Positions 47,046 through 55,100 of a DNA stretch of 64,000 nucleotides are shown one piece after another; the stretch's first letter is position 1, and each line of letters opens with the position of its first letter. The stretch spans positions 1-64,000 of the forward strand of contig NZ_JANIBJ010000005.1 of the NCBI RefSeq assembly GCF_024505185.1, given 5' to 3'. A program made the position numbers and the translations under genes. This stretch comes from Methylomonas subterranea. GTDB lineage: Bacteria; Pseudomonadota; Gammaproteobacteria; Methylococcales; Methylomonadaceae. A model generated the notes under the pieces. It saw only the letters and a program-made list of their open reading frames with translations. It was not told the origin of the DNA and made no database searches.

Positions 47046-49496
47046 TCACGGGTGCAAAATGGCACTATGTGATTTTTCATAGCCATGGTTGGTGAATTTC
47101 AGCAGTCCTTGTCGTATTTCGTCGTTAGAACATTCCATGGCAAAGGCAATTGCACCGGCAAATAGCGCACTAAAAGCCATGCTGTCTATTGAAACATCCG
47201 GCGCGGTCGGCAATTGCCCGCTGCTGAAAATTACTTCGGCTCGCGCAAGGGTTCCCAGCATCAATTGATATTCCGAGGAATCTCCCGCCAACCAAGCGCC
47301 GGTTTGACCCGATTCCAGATGCTGGGTTAGTTGCGGATTGCCGGCATCACCGGTAACCAATATTGATCGATTGTGGGGTAATGCATCGACTTGTGCCAAG
47401 CAGGCCGGATTGTCGGCATTAACAATCACATAACGACGAACGCGCTCTAGTTCATAATCGAAGCCCGTACCGGCCGGCAAATTCAACAACGCGGTTACAT
47501 CGCACAAATCGTACGGAAAACCGTTCTGTGAAATGTCATCGGCTGTAAGTGCCATGACGGCTGCATCGGTTTGCTTCCGGTTGAGCAAATAACGTCCGCC
47601 ATTAAAGCCGGACCAGTCCCAAAACACTTGTTTTTCTTCACCAAGCCAAACAGCTTGTGCGCAACTGAGACCGGTGCTTCCCTGTTTTTCCAGCATGATC
47701 GCATGCAGCATGCGGGCAATAATACTGCTCTCGCCGATGATCGTGGCGATGGGAATCCTGCCGTCAGACCCGTTCAGCAGGTAGTCCAATACTTCAGCAT
47801 AGGCTTCCGGGCGAGTAGCGCTAAACATGGGCGCTGCGTTGATTTCATTGATGACGCCGCCGGCGGCATGCCAGGGTTGAGTGATATCGGAAATCAATAT
47901 ATCCACACCGGCAAAATCCAATCCGACTGCCTCGGCGGCTCGTCGCGCCAAATTAACGTTCTCGGGATGCACTTGGTCAATGACGTTTGCCCTCGATCCG
48001 CCATTAAAGGTACTGGCCATCCGCTTCAGTTGCACGAAGCGGCCGTTTTCCGGAATCGATTCCTCCGTCATATTCAGTTCGGCCAGCAGTTCATGCGATT
48101 CTTGGTCCAGAATAAGCTTTGCGGTCGTTAGGCTGTTTTCCTCGTTACGCGCGGCCAGTCGTTGGATGGTGTCAATGCCGTTGCCCGTGACGCCCGCTGG
48201 GCGAATAAGCGTCGCCTGAAGCAAACGGCCTCCCAGAATATTCAACCGCAGACTGACGCCGGGTACGTGGTTTTCCACGGCAATTCGGGAAGAGTGCTCA
48301 CTGGCCGCCCGATAGGCTTTTTGTAGTGACGCCGGGTTGTTAATACCCACCGACACGCCAAGCGCCCGATCCAAATCGTCGGGCTTGACCACGACCGGGT
48401 AACCAATCGATTTGGCGGCCTTCAAAGCGTCTTCAACGCAGTTTATAAGAATGTGTGTCGGTACCGGTAAGCCTGCCTGGCGTAACAACTGCAATGCGAA
48501 AGTCTTATTTCTGGCGAGATAGGCACCCGCTCGGCTGGTTTGATCGGTAAAGGTAGTGTGCAACCAACGCTGCTTGTTCCCGTAGCCAAACTGATAATGG
48601 AAACCGGCCCTGTTCACCCAAGGCAAACCCCGGCTGTCGGCGTTAGCTAGAAAGGCCAACATATCTTTGGACCCCAACGCCGCTGCTTTCCAGTTCTCCC
48701 GCAACGATTGCAGTTGCGTCTTCAACTCATCCGATAAGGCGCATTCGGGATTGCTTAACATGGAATTCAGTACGGCGCCCATCCACTTCAACACTTTCAT
48801 TGCTGTATCGCCGTCGTCGTAGGGAATCGCTAGCAAAAACTGATTCGCCGACAGTTCGATCAGTGAACCCTCCGAGAAAATCGGATGGCCGGCGGCCTGT
48901 TGCAGTTTGCATGCGCTCAGAAGCAACAGTTGCGCCAGCCATTTGGCGTGGGTTGCATCACTGAGCGGGGCTGGGTTAAAAGATAATTCCAGAACTTCTT
49001 GTAATTGGGTAATAAGCGTTGTCCGATCAATTTCCGTTTTGGTGTTGACTGAAATCCGCGCTTCCAACACGGGCTGACGAATGCCATGGCGCCCGCCTTT
49101 TAATACCTTGCAATTTAACACTTGCAGCGATCTTTCCACGGGTGAAAAGGCTTCGCGAATTTTTTTCTCCAACCGTTGCGCGGGTTCTCCTCGCAAGCCT
49201 CGACGTACAGCGTCGACAAAAACCGCGACGGCTTGTCTATCGCCTAAAGCTATCAATGCCTCGACATAGGCCACCCAGTAAGCCGCTTCGTCGGCATTCC
49301 GGTCCAGGACATTTTTAAAATGCACGGCAGCCAGCTCGACACGTCCAAGTTGCTGCTCCGTCAGCCCCAAATAATAACGGGCTTGTTCATGGTTGGGCGC
49401 CTTATTGAGCAGTTTTACCAAGCTTTTTTGGGCCTTGCCCAATCGGCCGGCATCGTAATGCTCCACCGCTTGGATGAATAAATCGCGAGTTGTCAT
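47046..49496 (-). CDS. TPR protein with cyanophycin-synthetase-like ATP-grasp and degenerate Mur-like domain
   Basis: 816 residues in four parts. TPR-like helices (about 1-115; ARYYLGLTEQQLGRVELAAV) come first, then a CphA N-domain-like segment (about 120-255). The ATP-grasp (about 290-575) shows LARNKTFALQLLRQAGLPVP, GYPVVVKPDDLDRALGVSV and VINEINAAPMF, with the expected Lys and Glu/Asn metal ligands. A Mur ligase-like central domain (about 580-805) ends the protein. In true cyanophycin synthetases that last domain has a GTNGKTT P-loop; here the matching site reads IATIIGESSIIAR, so it cannot bind ATP that way, and the Mur C-terminal domain is missing. The protein probably forms an amide bond with its ATP-grasp only. 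The substrate is unknown, and it stands alone. Confidence 0.8.
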   Translation of the reverse strand: MTTRDLFIQAVEHYDAGRLGKAQKSLVKLLNKAPNHEQARYYLGLTEQQLGRVELAAVHFKNVLDRNADEAAYWVAYVEALIALGDRQAVAVFVDAVRRGLRGEPAQRLEKKIREAFSPVERSLQVLNCKVLKGGRHGIRQPVLEARISVNTKTEIDRTTLITQLQEVLELSFNPAPLSDATHAKWLAQLLLLSACKLQQAAGHPIFSEGSLIELSANQFLLAIPYDDGDTAMKVLKWMGAVLNSMLSNPECALSDELKTQLQSLRENWKAAALGSKDMLAFLANADSRGLPWVNRAGFHYQFGYGNKQRWLHTTFTDQTSRAGAYLARNKTFALQLLRQAGLPVPTHILINCVEDALKAAKSIGYPVVVKPDDLDRALGVSVGINNPASLQKAYRAASEHSSRIAVENHVPGVSLRLNILGGRLLQATLIRPAGVTGNGIDTIQRLAARNEENSLTTAKLILDQESHELLAELNMTEESIPENGRFVQLKRMASTFNGGSRANVIDQVHPENVNLARRAAEAVGLDFAGVDILISDITQPWHAAGGVINEINAAPMFSATRPEAYAEVLDYLLNGSDGRIPIATIIGESSIIARMLHAIMLEKQGSTGLSCAQAVWLGEEKQVFWDWSGFNGGRYLLNRKQTDAAVMALTADDISQNGFPYDLCDVTALLNLPAGTGFDYELERVRRYVIVNADNPACLAQVDALPHNRSILVTGDAGNPQLTQHLESGQTGAWLAGDSSEYQLMLGTLARAEVIFSSGQLPTAPDVSIDSMAFSALFAGAIAFAMECSNDEIRQGLLKFTNHGYEKSHSAILHP

Positions 49497-50269
49497 GATT
49501 ATTGAGATGGAGGCTCGATCCTGTGATAGATATTTTTCCGTTCATCACCTGCATGATTCGGTCGTTGATGAACTTGCAGTATTATGCGATTTGCCATCCG
49601 AATGTGGCAAACGCTGACATTAAGTTCTAGGGTTGTAAATAAGCGCAAATTTTGCCGACGTGTTACGCAAGCATGGACGCAACGAAGGCTGTGTGCCATG
49701 GGAACCGCCCGAGCTATCCGGGCATAGTCTCGAGTCTAAATCCACTTGGTTTGAAATGCTTGTATTTTGCTAATTATTCAGTCTAAACAGCGTAGATCAA
49801 ACGTAGAATAAGCGAAGTGCATCCGTCATGGTGGATGCGTGGGGCATATCCACCCTACGCTTCACAATCGCTGAACAGTGACGAATTTTGGTTTCCTGGC
49901 CCGGTCGGTTTGAAAAAAAGCCTAGGCATAGTGGCTGCAGGGGCTTTTTTATGCGTTTTAGTTTGGACGGCGCTTAGGATTTCGCCCCTAATTCTACTTT
50001 GTCAGATTCTTAAAGGAATTCGTCATTCCGGCAGGGATTGCCGGAATACAGGCTCCATGGATGGACCGAAGCCTGCCATCCATGGCGCTGGATGCCCGCT
50101 TCCAGGCAGGCATGACGGCGGTTTTTAAATGTGACAAAGTAGAACTAACTTCCCTATTTATATTCCTCACCCTAACCTTCTCCCCGGGGGAGAAGGGACT
50201 GATCGGCTTTTACGACAACCTTCGGTGGGAGAGGGAATAGATTGCGGAAGTCATTGTGGGCGGAAATCC
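49497..50269. other. intergenic region with repeats and MITE copy 2
   Basis: From left to right: the promoter side of the CphA-like gene, a REP-like piece (about 49804-49860, GTGCATCCGTCATGGTGGATGC and CATATCCACCCTACGC), the MITE (49992-50144), and a perfect hairpin CCTTCTCCCC/GGGGAGAAGG (50176-50196) of the CCCTAACC-type repeats common in bacteria. A 103-residue frame at 49817-50128 runs across the MITE and is not a gene. Confidence 0.6.
49992..50144. mobile_element. MITE copy 2
   Basis: A 153-bp element with the same 13-bp terminal inverted repeats TTCTACTTTGTCA/TGACAAAGTAGAA as copy 1, flanked by CTAA on both sides (49988-49991, 50145-50148). The interior is nearly the same as copy 1, apart from a few substitutions and about 7 extra bases around CCATGGATGG. 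Confidence 0.88.
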
Positions 50270-52009
50270 TTAATACACATCTCTGACGTAACGTTTGTCT
50301 TTTTTCAGTTGGTTGACGTAATCCACGGCTTGAGTGACGGTTTTGTTACCGTGCAGGCGGACCACGTCGTGCAGGGCTTGGTCGACGTCCTTGGCCATGC
50401 GGTAGGCATCGCCGCAGACGAAGAAGTAGCCGCCTTGTTCCAGCCAGGCGTATAACTCGGCGCCGTGTTCCAGCATGCGATCCTGCACGTAGATTTTTTC
50501 CGCCTGATCGCGGGAAAACGCCAAGTCCAGTCGGGTCAGCAGGCCGCTGGCCCGCATGGCTTCGATTTCGTCGCGGTAGATAAAATCGGTAGCCGCGTTG
50601 CGGTCGCCGAAAAACAGCCAGTTTTTACCGCTGGCGTTGCGGAATTCGCGTTCCTGCAGAAAAGCGCGGAACGGGGCGATGCCAGTGCCGGGACCGACCA
50701 TGATCATCGGCAGACTGTCGTCGTTGGGCACCCGGAAATTGTTGTTGGGGGTGAAGAAAATTTTCACTTCGCCGCCTTCGCCGGCCAAATCGGCCAGATA
50801 GGTCGAGCACACGCCTTTATGTTGGCGGTCGTGGGCTTGGTAACGCACGCTGGCCACGGTCAAATGCACGCTGTCCGGATATTTTTTACCGCTGGACGAA
50901 ATGGAGTAGGCGCGGTGTTGTAGCGGCTTCAGCAGGCGTAAAAATTCGGCGGCGGAAAATTCCACGGCTGGGAATTGCAACAGCAGGTCCAGGGTGTCGC
51001 GACCCCACAAATAGTCGTTCAGTTTGTCTTTGTTGCCGGCGCTCAGCAAGGCGTTGAGCTCTTGGTCGCCGGAGCGTTTGGCGAGTTCTTCCAGCAACTC
51101 CTTGCTGGGTAGTTTGATTTCAAACTGGGTGCGCAAGGCTTCCGACAGTTTCATCAACTCGCCGTTGACCGGTTCTTCTTCATCGCCAGCGCAACCCAGG
51201 GCTTTTAATATGTCGGCGACCAGTTCAGGACAATTGGTGGGAATTACGCACATAGCGTCGCCGGCTTCGTAGCTCAGGCCGGAACCGGCTATGGAAATTT
51301 CGTAATGGCGGGTTTCCTTGGAGGAATCCAACGCCGTGAGGATTCGGTTGACGCTGAGTTTGGCCGGGAATGGGTTTTTCCGGTTATAAGTGGATTTTCC
51401 GGCATGGTTTTCGGTATCGATGACCGCAACGGTGGCGGCTCCTTCCGCCATCAGCGGTACCACTTCGCTGATCCATTTTTCCGCCGGTGCTTCGAAATCG
51501 ACGTCACAATCGACTCGTTCGAACAGGCGTTTGCCGCCCAATTCTTCCAGGCGCTTGTCCCAATCTATACCGGCTTGGCAGAATAAGTCGTAGCTGGTAT
51601 CGCCCAGAGCCAATACCGAATACTTCAGGTTTTCCATGCGCGGCGCATCGCTGCCGCTGGCGGCTTCCCACAGCATTTCGGCATTGTCCGGCATGGCGCC
51701 TTCGCCGTAAGTGCTGGTGATGATCAACAGGTATTCCATTTTGGCCAGTTGGCCGATTTCCACTTCGTCCATGCTTTTGACGATGGGCCGTAAGCCATGG
51801 CTTTTGGCGCTGGCGGCGGCATCGTTGGCCAATGATTCGGAATTACCGGTCTGGCTGCCGAACAGAATGTGCAAGATGCGGGCGTCCGCCTGATTAACGC
51901 TGCCGGCACTGTGCAGCATGTGGCTGTGCATGCCGGCGAAAAAGCCGCTTAGCCAAGCGCGTTGTGTGTCACTGTAAGGGGCGTTTAATGGGATAAAAGG
52001 TGCTTTCAT
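50270..52009 (-). CDS. cysJ: CysJ-type diflavin reductase (sulfite reductase flavoprotein subunit)
   Basis: A 579-residue NADPH-diflavin reductase. The FMN flavodoxin domain (about 40-185; LFGSQTGNSESLAND, STYGEGAMPDNA) is followed by an FAD domain (about 215-430; RAYSISSSGKKYPD, KGVCSTYLADLAG) and an NADPH domain (about 435-579; VGPGTGIAPFRAFLQER, ending YVRDVY). E. coli CysJ has 599 residues. I start at ATG 52009 (MKAPFIPLNAPYSDTQRAWL); the frame upstream is atypical. No cysI (hemoprotein) is adjacent. Instead it lies 103 nt behind an unusual glutamate synthase on the same strand, so sulfite reduction may not be its only role. Confidence 0.9.
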   Translation of the reverse strand: MKAPFIPLNAPYSDTQRAWLSGFFAGMHSHMLHSAGSVNQADARILHILFGSQTGNSESLANDAAASAKSHGLRPIVKSMDEVEIGQLAKMEYLLIITSTYGEGAMPDNAEMLWEAASGSDAPRMENLKYSVLALGDTSYDLFCQAGIDWDKRLEELGGKRLFERVDCDVDFEAPAEKWISEVVPLMAEGAATVAVIDTENHAGKSTYNRKNPFPAKLSVNRILTALDSSKETRHYEISIAGSGLSYEAGDAMCVIPTNCPELVADILKALGCAGDEEEPVNGELMKLSEALRTQFEIKLPSKELLEELAKRSGDQELNALLSAGNKDKLNDYLWGRDTLDLLLQFPAVEFSAAEFLRLLKPLQHRAYSISSSGKKYPDSVHLTVASVRYQAHDRQHKGVCSTYLADLAGEGGEVKIFFTPNNNFRVPNDDSLPMIMVGPGTGIAPFRAFLQEREFRNASGKNWLFFGDRNAATDFIYRDEIEAMRASGLLTRLDLAFSRDQAEKIYVQDRMLEHGAELYAWLEQGGYFFVCGDAYRMAKDVDQALHDVVRLHGNKTVTQAVDYVNQLKKDKRYVRDVY

Positions 52010-52112
52010 TTGGTTACCAACATTTGAGCCGATTCTGTTCGGGTCGATAGCTATACATTTCAAGGTGGGCGGGGTTGAACGCAAGCGCAACCCGGCCCAC
52101 CTTATCGGTTTA

Positions 52113-55100
52113 TCAGGCCGCTTCGTTTTCCAGCATGTCCTTGACGATGGCCAGGCTTTCCAGGCTGGCCAGATTTTTATCGATGGACGGTACCCCGGCC
52201 AAGGCTTGACGGTTGAGGGTGTCCTGTTCGATGATCCAGGCGGTGGAGCCGATGGAATAAATGCTTTGCACGTCTCGCAGCATCAGGGTGGTTTTGTAGT
52301 CGTTAAGACGTTTTTCCGCCATCAGAGTCGCCAGCTGAGCGTCGTCGTATTGGCTATAGGCTTCGCGGATATTCTTGATCAAGGCATCCTGCAATTTTCG
52401 CGGTCTTTCCATCACCAACTTGCGCGCATGCCTGTCGATTAGGGCCTCGCTCAATGGTTGGCCGGCTTTATTGAGTTGATCCCTGGCAATTTGTTGTGCC
52501 TTGTCGACGACGGCATAGCTGTTGATCAGCTTTAAAGTCAACTCGCTGTCGATGTCGCCGTAGCCGGGGATGGCGCCGTTGAATAAGGTGGTGTTATTTT
52601 TATAAGCCTGTTTGATCAGCTCTATCTGCTTCTGCGCGTAGGCCACGGACAGTTCTTCTATCATGGTCTTGCGGTCCATGGATTGACTGAGGAACTCGGC
52701 GGTTTGGGTTCTGTTCAGCCACAACGGCAGCGCGAATTTGAAATGTCGGCGCTCTTGCGGCCAGTTGCTCAGAATGGTTTTGGCTTTTTCCGAACCGGTA
52801 TGTTCGATGTGTTGCTCCAGCATGTACAGAATGAATTGTTCATGACTGGCCGCGACATCGGTATCGTCGGTCAGGCTGTGAATGCTGACGGAGGTTTTGT
52901 CGTACAAATCCCGCAGACGGTCTTCCGGATCGTATTGGTAGGCGTTGCCGCCGGACATGCCAGTGCAGAAGCCTTTACCGAAGCCGCCCAGATTCAAAAC
53001 CGCGCCGTTGATCATGTATTCGCAGCCGAAGTCGCCGACGCCTTCCACGACGGCCATGGCGCCGGAGTTACGCACCGCGAAACGGTCGCCGGCTTCGCCG
53101 TTGATGAAGGTTTTGCCGCCCGAGGCACCGAACAGGGCAAAGTTGCCGATCAGCACGTTCTCGCCGGGTTTTTGCGAGCCGCCGCCAGGCGATTTGATGA
53201 CGATGGTGCCGCCGCAAGCGGTTTTGCCGACGCCGTCGTTACAGGTGCCGGTGTGTTCCATGCGCATGCCGTCGTTATTGAATGCGGCATAACTTTGGCC
53301 GGCGGAACCGTGGGTACGGACGATGATGGTGTCGTCGGCCAGATAGCGGCGGCCATGCTGGTTGGTATAGATGATTTTGGAACCGGCCAGTTGGTCGGCA
53401 TTCAGGCCGTATTGCAGCATACGCTCCAGGTCGATGGCGGTTTGTCCGCCCACCGTTTTGTTGCGGTTGTTCAGCTTGAACTCGTCGCCCGCGACGATCA
53501 CCTGTTTTTGGCCTTGTTCGAACAGGGCCGTTTTGACTTGGGCGAATATTTTGTCGTCGATGGCAAAATCCTTTTCCAGATAAATCGGTTTGTCGATTTT
53601 GATTTCCTGGATTTCCGCCAGTAGTTTATGCAGATGAATTTGGCCGACCATGCTGGAATGGTTGATCAGGTGCAGCAGTTCGGTTTTGCCACGAATTTCC
53701 CGCAGACTGCCATAGCCGAGGTTGGCCAGAATTTCGCGGACTTCATGGGCCAGATTCAGGAAAAACTGCGCCAGTACCCGCGGGTCGCCCTTGAATTCTT
53801 CATGGGCGGTGGTCAAGCCGGCCGGGCAGCGGATGTTGCAGTTTTTCGCCATCACGCAGCGCAGCATCATCAGCGCGGTGGTGCCGAATTCGAAGGAGTC
53901 GCCGCCGAGTATGGCGGATTTGACCACGTCGACGCCGTTTTGGTGGGCGGCGCTGCAGCGCAAGACGACTTTTTCCCGTAAACCGTTCGCCGCCAGCGCT
54001 TGGTGCACCTCGGCAATACCGATTTCAGGCGAGCGGCCGGTGTTTTTCAGGCTGGTAACCGCCGCGGCGCCGGTGCCGCCGGTGTTGCCGGCCACGTTGA
54101 TTACATCGGCACCGGCTTTCGCCACGCCCACCGCGATGGTGCCTATGCCTTCGGACGATACCAGCTTGACGACGACTTTGACCCGGGCAGCCTTGGCGTC
54201 GTGTATCAATTGACCCAAATCCTCGATGGAATAGGTGTCGTGATGTGGCGGAGGGCTGACCAGTTCTACCTTGGGCGTGCCGCCGCGCAAGGCCGCGATT
54301 TCCACCGAGACTTTAGGCGCGGGTAATTGGCCGCCTTCGCCGGGTTTAGCGCCCTGGCCGATTTTGATTTCGATTTCTTCTATGGTCGGGTCGGCCAGAT
54401 AGCCGGCCCAGACGCCGAAACGGCCGGAGGCGAACTGTTTGATTTTACTGGACCGCAACGTACCGAAACGGCTGGAATGTTCGCCGCCTTCGCCTGAGTT
54501 GCTTTTGGCGCCGGCAATGTTGGTACCCATGGCCACGGCTTCGTGTGCTTCGGCCAATAAAGCACCATGGCTCATGGCGCCGGAAGCAAAGGTGGGAGTA
54601 ATTTCGTGCGCGGCTTGAACCTTGTCCAGGGCAATGGCTTCGCGGGCCGTGCGTAGATTGTTCAAATAATGGTAAACGAGGCTGTCGCTGTCGTTGACGC
54701 GCAGACTGATAGCCGTGTTTTCGACGCTCAGGCCGAAATCGTTGCCGGCGAAGCGGGCTTTCAAATGCTCGGCCAACTGTTCCAGACGGGCCTTGCTGTT
54801 GTCGTTGCTCAGACTCAACGTAAAGACGACGCCGTTGCTTTTTTCGACTCGCAAGCCGCGCACCAGGAAATTATTGTTTCCGAGTAAGTTCTGACTGCCC
54901 AACAGACGGTCGAAATCAGCCGTGCTGTTGGCTGCGGTAATATCGACCGGAAAATCCATCACGTCGCGTAATGCCGCCGGACGATTGGCCCGTTCCTGTG
55001 CCAGATTGCGGCTGAAGCTGCGGTAGGCGGGGGTAATGCCGAACGCGTCGATTTGCTCCGGCGTGCGTTTTTCGTAACCGAAATCCAGGTAGGCGGTGTC

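Noticed and set aside
47046..49496. annotation as an active cyanophycin synthetase
   Set aside because: The P-loop of the second ligase site and the Mur C-terminal domain are missing, and no cyanophycinase is nearby.
49817..50128. 103-residue ORF
   Set aside because: It starts in a REP-like piece and runs through the MITE; no SD and no family.
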